A DNA stretch of 8,408 bases from Hyphomicrobiales bacterium (GCA_028865375.1 JAGWKJ010000093.1:1-8408), one strand, 5' to 3'; counted from the first letter of the stretch, positions 1-6,596 are shown. Translations and numbers: made by a program. Notes: generated from the sequence alone by a model not told the origin.

Positions 1-244
1 AGTCGGAGAGGTCGGGCCGATGGCATTCCATCGTGTGGATCACGGGCGATCCCGCCGCTCGGAAGCCGTCGAGCAGCCGGCGCACCGTCGGCACGATCGC
101 GGCCGCGCGCGACACGTCGTTGCCGAGGCTTTCGCCGAAGCCGCCGCGCTCGAGGAAGTCGCGCTGCATGTCGATCACGACGAGCGCGACCGCGCCGCGG
201 TCGAGGCGGAACGGGAACGGGGTCGCGTCCAGGTCGACGGTCAT
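1..244 (-). CDS. Second isochorismatase-family cysteine hydrolase (N-terminal part), ureide amidohydrolase candidate
   Basis: Only the first 81 residues are in the window; the 3' part lies beyond base 1. The motif VVIDMQRDF carries the presumed catalytic Asp (D25) of the isochorismatase-like cysteine hydrolases, which use an Asp-Lys-Cys triad; the Lys and Cys are outside the window. Overall layout follows the BiuH-like protein encoded two genes upstream: a PFP/PWP segment, the DMQ-DF strand, a GGF/GGY loop, and a VIHT-HRPDL-D segment. It is therefore a paralogue of that enzyme and not a nicotinamidase. Where BiuH reads TREGHRPD this protein reads TMECHRPD (C74), so its pocket or metal-free lid region may differ. 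The ATG overlaps the ATPase stop codon by 4 bases (ATGA), implying translational coupling. A triuret hydrolase (TrtA-type) or other ureide hydrolase is my inference from family and context. The family is clear; the substrate is not. Confidence 0.85.
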   Translation of the reverse strand, partial: MTVDLDATPFPFRLDRGAVALVVIDMQRDFLERGGFGESLGNDVSRAAAIVPTVRRLLDGFRAAGSPVIHTMECHRPDLSD

Positions 245-1761
245 TCGGCGCCCGCCATATGGCGGCCGATCTCGTGGACGTCGGCGTCCGCCGCCGGCGT
301 CCTGTGGACGATCGCGCCGTCGCGCATGACGACGATCGAGTCGCTGAGCTCGAGCAGTTCGTCGAGGTCCTCCGACACGAGCAACACCGCCGCGCCCCGG
401 TTGCGGGCGCGCACGATCCGGGCGCGGACCTCCGCCACCGCGGAGAAGTCCAGCCCGAAGCACGGGTTGGCGACGATCAGCAGGGCGACGTCGCCGTCGA
501 GCTCGCGCGCCAGCGCCGCGCGCTGGACGTTGCCGCCGGACAGCGTCGAGATCGGCGCGTCGAGCGAGGGCGCCTTGACGCCGAACCGCTCGACGAGGAC
601 GCGCGCCCGCTCGCGGATGGCGGCGCGGTCGAGCAGGAAGCGCCGCCGTCCCCCGGCGTCGACGTCGAAGGTCCGGAACGCGAGGTTCTCCATCACGGAC
701 ATCCGCGGCGCGCAGGCGTTCCGGAGCGGCTCTTCGGGCAGGAAGCGCACCGCCATGCGCCGCATCTCCGCGCGCGTCGCGCGGTAAGGCGCGCCGCGGA
801 CGCGGATCTCGCCGGCCGACAGCGCGCGCTGGCCGGCGAGAATCTCCAGGAACTCGCGCTGGCCGTTCCCGGACACGCCGGCGACGCCGACGATTTCGCC
901 CTCGCGGACCGCGACGTCGTCGATCCGGATCGTCTTGGTCCCGGTCCGGTCCGGCGCCTCCGCGCCGAGCACCTCGAGCACCGCGCCGCCGCCGACGGGC
1001 GCACGGTCGTCGGGCCGCGCGAGGGGCTGGTCGCCCATCATCATCCGGGCGAGTTCGTCGCGGGCGAGTTCCGACGCCTTGCCCGAGCCGACGCGGCGGC
1101 CGCGCCGCAGGACGGTGACCTCGTCCGCGAAGGACGACACTTCGTCGAACTTGTGCGTGATCATCAGCGCGGTCAGCGATCCCTCGCGCGTCAAGGCGCG
1201 CACGAGGCCCAGCGCTTCGTCCGCTTCGTCGGGCGTGAGGACCGACGTCGGCTCGTCGAGCACGAGGAACCGCCGGCCGAGATAGAGTTGCTTCAGGATC
1301 TCGAGCTTCTGCCGTTCGCCCGCCGACAGCGCGCGCGTGGGCAGGTCGAGCGGCAATTTGAAGGGCATGCGCGCCATGAAGTCGGCGAGCCGCGCGCGTT
1401 CCGCCGCCCAATCGAGGATGCCGGGCGCGTCCCGCCGGGCGATCGCCAAGTTCTCGGCGGCGGTCAGCGACGGCGCGACGGTGAAATGCTGGTAGACCAT
1501 GCCGAGGCCGAGCGCGGCCGCGTCGCGCGGGTCGCCGATCGCCGCCTCCCTGCCGTCGACCAGCAACTGCCCCGCGGAGGGGCGCTGGTAGCCCATGATG
1601 CACTTCACGAGCGTTGACTTGCCCGCGCCGTTCTCGCCCAGCAGCGCGTGGAACGAACCGGCGGCGACCTTGATCGACACGTCGTCGAGCGCGACGAAAC
1701 GGCCGAACCGCATCGACATGCCGATGGCCTCGACCTCCGCCGCGCGCGCGCCCGCGCTCAT
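241..1761 (-). CDS. ABC transporter ATP-binding protein, two fused ATPase domains (BMP/sugar-type importer)
   Basis: A 506-residue cytoplasmic ATPase that would power the importer formed with the two permeases and the solute-binding protein. Domain 1 is complete: Walker A GENGAGKST at 42-50, Q-loop Q91, signature LSAGERQK at 145-152, Walker B ending in DE at 169-170, and H-loop H203. Domain 2 (from about residue 260) is degenerate: the Walker A position reads GVSGNGQRE (295-303) without the GKS/T lysine, the Walker B region ends VANPCFGLD (430-438) with the acidic DE pair replaced, and the H-loop position reads SEDLDE (463-468). The signature LSGGNVQR (407-414) is kept. This one-good-site arrangement is normal for RbsA/YufO-like double ATPases of sugar and nucleoside importers. 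The start overlaps the biuH stop by 4 bases, and no strong ribosome-binding site precedes it, so coupled translation is likely. Substrate is inferred only from the neighbouring hydrolases. Confidence 0.95.
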   Translation of the reverse strand: MSAGARAAEVEAIGMSMRFGRFVALDDVSIKVAAGSFHALLGENGAGKSTLVKCIMGYQRPSAGQLLVDGREAAIGDPRDAAALGLGMVYQHFTVAPSLTAAENLAIARRDAPGILDWAAERARLADFMARMPFKLPLDLPTRALSAGERQKLEILKQLYLGRRFLVLDEPTSVLTPDEADEALGLVRALTREGSLTALMITHKFDEVSSFADEVTVLRRGRRVGSGKASELARDELARMMMGDQPLARPDDRAPVGGGAVLEVLGAEAPDRTGTKTIRIDDVAVREGEIVGVAGVSGNGQREFLEILAGQRALSAGEIRVRGAPYRATRAEMRRMAVRFLPEEPLRNACAPRMSVMENLAFRTFDVDAGGRRRFLLDRAAIRERARVLVERFGVKAPSLDAPISTLSGGNVQRAALARELDGDVALLIVANPCFGLDFSAVAEVRARIVRARNRGAAVLLVSEDLDELLELSDSIVVMRDGAIVHRTPAADADVHEIGRHMAGAE

Positions 1762-2450
1762 CGCAGCGCGCCCAGAAGGTCGTCCGAGCGGGCGACCGCG
1801 CCGAAGACGCCGCCCTGCATCTTGACCATGTTGATCGCGGCGAGGTGATTGCCGAGATCGGTCGCCCCGCAGCAATCCTCGAGCAGGAGGCATTCGAAGC
1901 CGCGGTCGTTCGCTTCGCGCATGGTCGTATGGACGCACACGTCGGTCGTGATCCCGGCCAGTACCAGGTTGTCGACGCCGAGGCGGCGCAGCATCAATTC
2001 GAGATCGGTGGCACAGAACGAGCCCTTGCCCGGCTTGTCCACGACGGGCTCCCCCGGCGCGGGCTTCAGTTCGTCGATGATTTCCCAGCCCGGTTCGCCG
2101 CGCACGAGGATCTTCCCGCAAGGGCCCGGATCGCCGATGCCGGCGCCGATCCGGCGCGAGCGCCAGCGCTTGTTGGCGGGCAGGTCCGCGAGGTCCGGCC
2201 GGTGGCCCTCCCGCGTGTGGATGACGCGGAACCCGTCGGCGCGCATCGCCGCGAGCACTTTCTTGATGGGCTCGATGGGCGCGCGCACCAAGGACAGGTC
2301 GTAGCCCATGGCGTCGACGTAGCCGCCGGCGCCGCAGAAGTCGGTCTGCATGTCGATGACGACCAGCGCCGTGTTGTCGGGCCGAAGCCGGCCGTCGAAC
2401 GGCCACGGATACGGGTCCGACGCGACGTGGCGGAGGGAAGTTGCGCTCAT
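1758..2450 (-). CDS. biuH: Biuret hydrolase (biuret amidohydrolase), cysteine hydrolase family
   Basis: A 230-residue cytoplasmic enzyme that should hydrolyse biuret to allophanate and ammonia, a step of cyanuric acid and biuret nitrogen catabolism. From memory it matches Rhizobium leguminosarum BiuH over nearly its whole length: DPYPWP near the N-terminus, RPDNTAL, a VIDMQTDF strand, HTREGHRPDLADLPANKRW, DPGPCG, KPGKGSFCATDLE, GITTDVCVHTTMREANDRG and LLLEDCCGATD. The catalytic triad is D33, K139 and C172. Its spacing (106 and 139 residues from the Asp) equals that of the recalled BiuH triad Asp36/Lys142/Cys175. I chose the ATG at 2450 because GAGGAG lies 8 bases upstream; an ATG at 2474 in the same frame adds 8 residues and would overlap the permease stop as ATGA. 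The gene lies between permease and ATPase genes of one transporter, which supports uptake-coupled hydrolysis. Activity on biuret is inferred from similarity. Confidence 0.88.
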   Translation of the reverse strand: MSATSLRHVASDPYPWPFDGRLRPDNTALVVIDMQTDFCGAGGYVDAMGYDLSLVRAPIEPIKKVLAAMRADGFRVIHTREGHRPDLADLPANKRWRSRRIGAGIGDPGPCGKILVRGEPGWEIIDELKPAPGEPVVDKPGKGSFCATDLELMLRRLGVDNLVLAGITTDVCVHTTMREANDRGFECLLLEDCCGATDLGNHLAAINMVKMQGGVFGAVARSDDLLGALR

Positions 2451-2458
2451 CGGGTCGG

Positions 2459-2464
2459 CTCCTC
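2459..2464 (-). promoter_or_regulatory. Ribosome-binding site of biuH, decides the start
   Basis: GAGGAG on the minus strand, 8 bases before the ATG at 2450. The competing in-frame ATG at 2474 has only a weak purine run (CGGGA) before it but overlaps the upstream stop codon. The strong site favours 2450; dual initiation is possible. Confidence 0.6.
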
Positions 2465-2470
2465 GCGGCG

Positions 2471-3394
2471 TCATGTCCCGATCGAAAGTTCGGCCGGCGC
2501 GCCGGCCCCCGCCCGGCCGGGCGCGGACGACGCGATCATCGCGCCGAGCGTCAGGACGTAGGGCGCGGCGTAGAACAAGTAATAGCCGTGGGTGATGCCG
2601 ACGGACTGGAGGGCGGGACCCAGCGCGCCTGCGCCGCCGAACAGGAGCGAGGCGGCGACGCAGCCGATCGGGTTCCAACGCGCGAAGATCACGAGCGCGA
2701 CCGCCATCAGCCCTTGGCCGGAAGAGATGTTCTCGTTCCAGCTGCCCGGATAATAGAGCGAGAGGTAAGCGCCGCCGACCGCCGCCATCGCGCCGCCGAA
2801 GCACGTCGCCGCCAGCCGGACCCGGTCGGCGTCGATGCCGAGCGCCCGGGCGGCCTCGGAGCTGTCGCCGACGACGCGCAACGCGAGGCCGGCCCGCGTG
2901 TCGCGCAGCGCCCAGCGCAGGACGAACGCCGCCGCGATGCCCGCCGGGAAGAGCGCGTTGACTTCAAGCGCGGCGCGCAACTGGGGGATCGACGACCACG
3001 CGCCCAACGACATCGCCGGCAGGTGCGGCGCGGCCGGCTGGATGTAGGGCTTGCCGAAGAAGAACGCGAGGCCGGAGCCGAACAGCATCAGCGCGATGCC
3101 GATCGCGACGTCGTTTACCTTGGGAAACTTGCAGATCCAGCCGTGCAGCGCCCCGAAGAGCGCCCCGGAGAGCGCCGCCGCCGCGACGCCGGTCCAAGGC
3201 GAGCCCGTCCGCACCGCGACCGCGTAGGCGGACATCGCGCCGAAGACGAGAATGCCTTCGAGCCCGAGGTTGATGCGTCCCGAGCGCTCGGTCACCGTCT
3301 CGCCGAGCGAGACGAACAGGAACGGCGTGGAGACGCGGATCGCGCCGCCGAGCATCGCGATGGGAAGGCCCCACCAGCCGATCCCGCCGGTCAT
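2471..3394 (-). CDS. ABC transporter permease (BPD_transp_2 type), second permease subunit
   Basis: A 307-residue inner-membrane permease. It is strongly hydrophobic with several membrane spans beginning near residue 10. The conserved ERSGRINLGLEG at 36-47 is the typical N-(I/L)-G-x-E-G motif of permeases in BMP-type nucleoside and branched-chain-amino-acid-like importers. Further landmarks are a cytoplasmic-loop type sequence RVVGDSSEAARALGID and the following FGGAMAAVGGAYL helix, which occur at the usual place for contact with the ATPase. It should pair with the permease encoded just upstream to form the heterodimeric channel. The ATG at 3394 is preceded by GGGGAGGT at 6 bases and overlaps the upstream permease stop by 4 bases. 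Fused-looking readings that extend further upstream in this frame run through the neighbouring permease gene and are not real. The transported compound is inferred from context only. Confidence 0.93.
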   Translation of the reverse strand: MTGGIGWWGLPIAMLGGAIRVSTPFLFVSLGETVTERSGRINLGLEGILVFGAMSAYAVAVRTGSPWTGVAAAALSGALFGALHGWICKFPKVNDVAIGIALMLFGSGLAFFFGKPYIQPAAPHLPAMSLGAWSSIPQLRAALEVNALFPAGIAAAFVLRWALRDTRAGLALRVVGDSSEAARALGIDADRVRLAATCFGGAMAAVGGAYLSLYYPGSWNENISSGQGLMAVALVIFARWNPIGCVAASLLFGGAGALGPALQSVGITHGYYLFYAAPYVLTLGAMIASSAPGRAGAGAPAELSIGT

Positions 3395-4515
3395 GGACCG
3401 ACCTCCCCGCGCCGGAGGTCTGGGTCGAGCCAAGGAATGCGGCCGTAGAGCGCATCGCTCGCGAGGATGGCGAGGAACACCATTCCCTCCAGCACGAGGA
3501 CGGCGGCGTTCGGCAGCCCCATCTGAATTTGGATCAGGCTGCCGGCGGCGGCTATCCCGCCCAGCAGCAGGGAAACCGGGATCACGGCGAGCGGGTTCTG
3601 GCGCGCGAGAAAGGCGACGACGATCCCGGTATATCCGTAGCCGGACGCCAGCGAGGCGTTGGCGCTGCCTTGCACCGCCGCGACTTCGATCATTCCGCCC
3701 AGGCCCGCCCACGCGCCGCCGAGCGCCGTGAACGCGACGATCAGCCGGCCGACCGGAAGGCCTTGGACCTCCGCTGCGCGCACGTTGCCGCCGGCGACCC
3801 GCGCCGCAAAGCCCCAGCTCGTGCGTTCGATCAGCGCCCACGAGAGGATGCAGGCGATCACGCCGACGACGAGGCCCCAATGGACCTCGGTGCCCGGTAT
3901 GTCGCCGATGCGGAAGGCAGCGGGCAGCGGCGCGGTGGATGGCTTGTTGAGCGACGCGGGATCCCGCAGCGGCCCTTCCACCAATTGGTTCATGACGGCG
4001 ATCGCGACATAGGCGAGCAGGAGGCTCGCGATGGTCTCGTTGACGGCGCGGAAGTGCCGGAGCGCCCCGACCGCGCCCAGCCAGACGGCGCCGACGCCGG
4101 CGCCCGCCGCCGCCATGGCGGCGAGCGCGACCGCCGGCGGCCAACCGCGCAGCGAAAGGCCCGCGACTGCCGCCGCCGTTCCGCCGAGCGCGATCGCGCC
4201 CTCGCCGCCGATCACGACCAAACCCAATCGCGCCGGCAACGCCACGCAGAGCCCCGCCAACAGGAGCGGCGAGGCGTGCGACAGCGTGTTCTGTACCGAG
4301 AACCAGGTGCCGAAGCCGCCGCGCCAGGCGAGCGCGAAGAACGTCGCCGGCGATTTCCCGGTCGCCAAGACGAAGACGGAAAACGCCGCGAGTCCGGCCG
4401 TCAGCGCGCCGAGGGGAATGACGATCCCCTCGAGCCGGCGCGGAACCGACCGGCCGATGCCCGGGGGCCCGGCCGCTGCCGCCGGACGGGCGTCGGAGGC
4501 GCTCGCGCCCGTCAT
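3391..4515 (-). CDS. ABC transporter permease (BPD_transp_2 type), first permease subunit
   Basis: A 374-residue inner-membrane permease, longer than its partner as is usual for the first permease of BMP-type transporters. A polar, Ala/Pro/Arg-rich cytoplasmic leader (about 1-30) precedes the first membrane span (about 31-51). The VIGGEGAIALGG sequence (101-112) matches the N-I-G-x-E-G-Q family motif with Val-Ile-Gly in place of Asn-Ile-Gly. NETIASLLLAYVAI resembles the conserved helix after the central loop, and RVAGGNVRAAEVQGLPVGR is the likely ATPase-contacting loop. The gene begins one base after the stop of the solute-binding protein (TGA, G, ATG) and has only a weak ribosome-binding sequence, so it is probably translated by re-initiation. 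Its stop overlaps the next permease start as ATGA. The transporter class is secure; the substrate is not. Confidence 0.93.
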   Translation of the reverse strand: MTGASASDARPAAAAGPPGIGRSVPRRLEGIVIPLGALTAGLAAFSVFVLATGKSPATFFALAWRGGFGTWFSVQNTLSHASPLLLAGLCVALPARLGLVVIGGEGAIALGGTAAAVAGLSLRGWPPAVALAAMAAAGAGVGAVWLGAVGALRHFRAVNETIASLLLAYVAIAVMNQLVEGPLRDPASLNKPSTAPLPAAFRIGDIPGTEVHWGLVVGVIACILSWALIERTSWGFAARVAGGNVRAAEVQGLPVGRLIVAFTALGGAWAGLGGMIEVAAVQGSANASLASGYGYTGIVVAFLARQNPLAVIPVSLLLGGIAAAGSLIQIQMGLPNAAVLVLEGMVFLAILASDALYGRIPWLDPDLRRGEVGP

Positions 4516-4516
4516 C

Positions 4517-5635
4517 TCAGGACGTAGAGCCGACGACGCCGTCGACGAGATAGTTCATGCTCTCGAGTTCGATGGCGCGTTCGCCGTAGGCCTTGCCCGC
4601 CGCCACGACGACGGCGCCTTTGTTGTCCTTGAGCGGACCTTTCACGATCGCGAAGTCGGGTTTCGAGACCTCGGCGTATTTCAGCTTGAAGTCGGCCCGC
4701 GCGGCGTCCGAGACCGCCGGGCCAAGCGGGCTCATCTTCACGAAGCCTTCCGCCAATCCGCCCCGGACGAAATTGGGCAGCGGCTCCTTGGCGAGGAACT
4801 TCTTGGCGAACATCTCGTAGACCGTCGCCCAGTTCCATTCGGCGCCGGTGAGGTACTTGTCGCCGGCCAGGGGCGCTTGGTTCGCGTGATAGCCGCAGAC
4901 ATAGGCGCCGCGGCCGGCGGCGGTTTGCACCACGACCTTCGGGCTATCGACGTGACACGTGACGACGTCCGCGCCTTGGTCGAGCAGTGCGTTGGTGGCT
5001 TCGGCCTCCTTGACCGCCAACGACCATTCGCCCGTGAAGATCACGCTGCACGTGATCGAAGGATCGACCGTCCGCGCGCCGAGCAGGAACGAATTGACGT
5101 TGAGCAGGACCTGGGGGATCGGCTTTGCGGCGACGAAAGCGAGCTTCTTCGATTTCGTCATGTGGCCGGCGACCACGCCGTTCAGATATTGGCAGACGCC
5201 GATGTACCCAAAATAGGACCCGGCGTTCTTGGGGTCCTTGTCGGTCCACAGCCCGCCGCAGTGCCTGAATTGCACCGACGGGTATTTTTTCGCCGCGTCG
5301 AGCATGAACGGATTGAAATATCCGAACGACGTCGGGAACAGGAGGCTCGCCCCCTCCAAGTTGATCATCGCTTCCATGGTCTTCGCCACGTCGACCGTCT
5401 CGGGCACGTTTTCCTGTTCGACGACCTTGATGCCCGGAATTTTCTTCAAGGCGGCGGCGCCTTCGGCGTGGGACTGGTTGTAGCCATAATCATCGCGAGG
5501 ACCGACGTAGACGAAGCCGACCGTCGCGGCGGCATCGGCGGCGGACGACTGACCGGCCCCGACCACGCTCGATGCCAGTCCCGCCGCCGATGCGGCGAGC
5601 ATCTGTCGGCGAGTGACCGAAAAAAAGGCGGACAT
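4517..5635 (-). CDS. BMP-family ABC transporter solute-binding protein with Tat-type leader
   Basis: A 372-residue exported solute-binding protein of the BMP (PnrA/Med-like) family, expected to capture the substrate in the periplasm and deliver it to the two permeases. The N-terminus reads SVTRRQMLAASAAG (6-19): a twin arginine at 9-10 followed by a hydrophobic stretch and a small-residue cleavage region near SSAADA (30-35). That suggests Tat export of a folded protein. There is no lipobox cysteine, so it should be soluble and not a lipoprotein. Family landmarks are TVGFVYVGPRDDYGYNQSH near the mature start, FPTSFGYFNPF, the SYFGYIGVCQYLNGVVAGHM hinge region and GYHANQAPL. Five cysteines (126, 148, 196, 227, 247) are many for a periplasmic binding protein. 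GAGGAG lies 6 bases before the ATG. It is the first gene of the operon, next to the divergent promoter region. A ureide ligand is inferred from biuH downstream. Confidence 0.94.
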   Translation of the reverse strand: MSAFFSVTRRQMLAASAAGLASSVVGAGQSSAADAAATVGFVYVGPRDDYGYNQSHAEGAAALKKIPGIKVVEQENVPETVDVAKTMEAMINLEGASLLFPTSFGYFNPFMLDAAKKYPSVQFRHCGGLWTDKDPKNAGSYFGYIGVCQYLNGVVAGHMTKSKKLAFVAAKPIPQVLLNVNSFLLGARTVDPSITCSVIFTGEWSLAVKEAEATNALLDQGADVVTCHVDSPKVVVQTAAGRGAYVCGYHANQAPLAGDKYLTGAEWNWATVYEMFAKKFLAKEPLPNFVRGGLAEGFVKMSPLGPAVSDAARADFKLKYAEVSKPDFAIVKGPLKDNKGAVVVAAGKAYGERAIELESMNYLVDGVVGSTS

Positions 5636-5667
5636 GATTTGCTCCTCACGACCCGGTGAACCCGAAA

Positions 5668-5677
5668 AAGTGTATGC
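5668..5677 (-). promoter_or_regulatory. Second copy of the operator core, upstream of the transporter operon
   Basis: The minus strand reads TGCATACACT, identical to plus-strand 5764-5773 of the palindrome and placed 32 bases before the solute-binding-protein start. Only one half-site is well formed here; the partner arm is degenerate. An identical 10-mer facing each divergent gene suggests one regulator controls both. Confidence 0.45.
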
Positions 5678-5744
5678 AATCTCAATGCCAAATATCTATC
5701 TATCTGTTTTATAAACATATTTATATGTGTGACAGTGCGTGCGC

Positions 5745-5773
5745 TGGACCCGACTGACAAAAGTGCATACACT
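5745..5773 (+). promoter_or_regulatory. Possible promoter of the GntR-family regulator gene
   Basis: TGGACC at 5745-5750 and TACACT at 5768-5773 are 17 bases apart, each matching four of six bases of a sigma-70 type hexamer. The putative -10 hexamer lies inside the 17-base palindrome, which would allow simple autorepression. Judged by eye only. Confidence 0.35.
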
Positions 5774-5779
5774 ATGCAC
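5763..5779. promoter_or_regulatory. Perfect palindrome, probable operator of the GntR/FCD regulator
   Basis: GTGCATA-CAC-TATGCAC is a 7-base-arm perfect inverted repeat with a 3-base spacer. It lies 37 bases upstream of the chosen start of the divergent GntR-family gene. Its size and TA-containing symmetry suit FCD-subfamily GntR operators. The 10-base core TGCATACACT recurs in inverted orientation at 5668-5677. Confidence 0.6.
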
Positions 5780-5816
5780 AAGAATTGAGCCTCGGACGGT
5801 TCGGGAATTGCGTTCC

Positions 5817-6545
5817 ATGGACGGACGGTCGGAAATGCCCCCGCGATCCGCGCCTGATCGCGCGTCCGCGCCTCGGGGCGCGAAGAGCCTCGTGCGACTG
5901 GGCAGGACGGTCGACGAAATGGTCCGCACGCTGTCCGATCGCATCGTGACCGGCGCGCTCCTGCCGGGCGAGCGACTCGACGAGCAATCGCTGGCCGCTG
6001 GTTTCCTCGTCTCAAGGACACCCGTGCGCGAGGCGCTCGGCCAGTTGGCGGCGATCGGCCTCGTCGAACGCCGCCCGAACCGCGGCGCGATCGTCGCCGT
6101 CATCGCGCCCGATCGCCTCGCGGCGATGTTCGACGCGATGGCCGAGATGGAAGGCGTCTGCGCGCGGCTGTCGGCGTCCCGCATGACCGCCGCGGAGCGC
6201 GAGGAGCTTGCAGCGGAACACCGCGCTTCGAAGGAACTGGTCCGGGCGGGCAGGGAAGACGATTACGACCGGCACAACGCTGTCTTTCACTCGCGGCTTT
6301 ACCGCGGATCGCACAATGATTTCCTGGCCGACTTGGCCTCGCAGACCCGTGTCCGCCTCGCCCCGTTCCGGCGCGCCCAGTTCCGGCTCGACGGCAGATT
6401 GCGCAAATCGTGGCACGAGCACGAACGTATCGTGGAGGCCATCCTGGCCGGCGAGGGCGAACGGGCGGGCGCCGCCGCAAAAGCCCACGTCGCCGAGGTC
6501 AGCCAAGTCAGCGCCGTGTTCGCGACGCCGAAGCTGACGCCCTGA
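5817..6545 (+). CDS. GntR-family transcriptional regulator, FCD subfamily
   Basis: A 242-residue DNA-binding regulator. The N-terminal winged helix-turn-helix spans about 30-96: TVDEMVRTLSDRIVTGALLPGERL, then SLAAGFLVSRTPVREAL as the recognition helix region, then the LVERRPNRGAIV wing. The C-terminal FCD domain binds a small-molecule effector. Its likely metal or effector ligands are N154 (Asp in many members), H158 in NAVFH, H202 in WHEHERI and H224 in AAAKAHV. I chose ATG 5817; an in-frame GTG at 5739 would place the palindromic operator inside the coding region and would add a 26-residue leader that does not look like protein, and ATG 5835 is also possible. No strong ribosome-binding site is visible for any of them. 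It is divergent from the ureide transporter operon and convergent with the aldehyde dehydrogenase gene. Control of the transporter operon is the best inference, with control of the dehydrogenase operon as the alternative. Confidence 0.9.
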   Translation: MDGRSEMPPRSAPDRASAPRGAKSLVRLGRTVDEMVRTLSDRIVTGALLPGERLDEQSLAAGFLVSRTPVREALGQLAAIGLVERRPNRGAIVAVIAPDRLAAMFDAMAEMEGVCARLSASRMTAAEREELAAEHRASKELVRAGREDDYDRHNAVFHSRLYRGSHNDFLADLASQTRVRLAPFRRAQFRLDGRLRKSWHEHERIVEAILAGEGERAGAAAKAHVAEVSQVSAVFATPKLTP

Positions 6546-6596
6546 GCCGCCTCCGACGCAGCGTAGCGTCCGGGACCGTCCGCAGCCGATCTTGGC

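Larger units (their letters stand above)
5636..5816. promoter_or_regulatory. Divergent promoter region between transporter operon and GntR regulator
   Basis: A 181-base gene-free stretch, strikingly AT-rich at 5686-5728 against the GC-rich surroundings. It holds GAGGAG for the minus-strand gene (5642-5647), a three-copy TATC run (5693-5704), an AT-only-armed inverted repeat TATAAA-CATA-TTTATA (5710-5725) and two copies of a TGCATACACT core. A possible minus-strand promoter is CTGTCA (5735-5730) with TATAAA (5713-5708), 16 bases apart; this is a weak guess by eye. Both divergent genes are probably started from here. Confidence 0.75.

Noticed and set aside
254..265. 12-base palindrome CGCCATATGGCG near the ATPase 3' end
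   Set aside because: It lies within coding sequence, is short and has no second copy, so it is most likely chance.
700..1500. Missing Walker A lysine and altered Walker B in the second ATPase domain as a sign of gene decay
   Set aside because: This degeneracy is normal for the second domain of double ATPases of this importer type; the frame is intact and the first domain is complete.
259..1617. Plus-strand open frame of 452 codons opposite the ATPase gene
   Set aside because: Same cause: low-complexity, Arg/Asp/His-rich antisense translation opposite a clear two-domain ATPase.
2471..4144. Apparent 557-residue minus-strand protein ending as the second permease
   Set aside because: The first about 250 residues are an out-of-frame reading of the first permease gene. 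The real start is ATG 3394, with GGGGAGGT before it and the stop-start overlap.
4031..5659. Plus-strand open frame of 542 codons opposite the binding-protein gene
   Set aside because: Antisense of a well-supported solute-binding protein; no coherent domain and no ribosome-binding site.
5693..5704. Three tandem TATC units
   Set aside because: Too short to be a meaningful repeat locus; recorded only as part of the AT-rich promoter region.
5739..5816. Upstream GTG start for the GntR regulator adding 26 residues
   Set aside because: It would put the palindromic operator and probable promoter inside the gene, and the added residues do not belong to the GntR fold.
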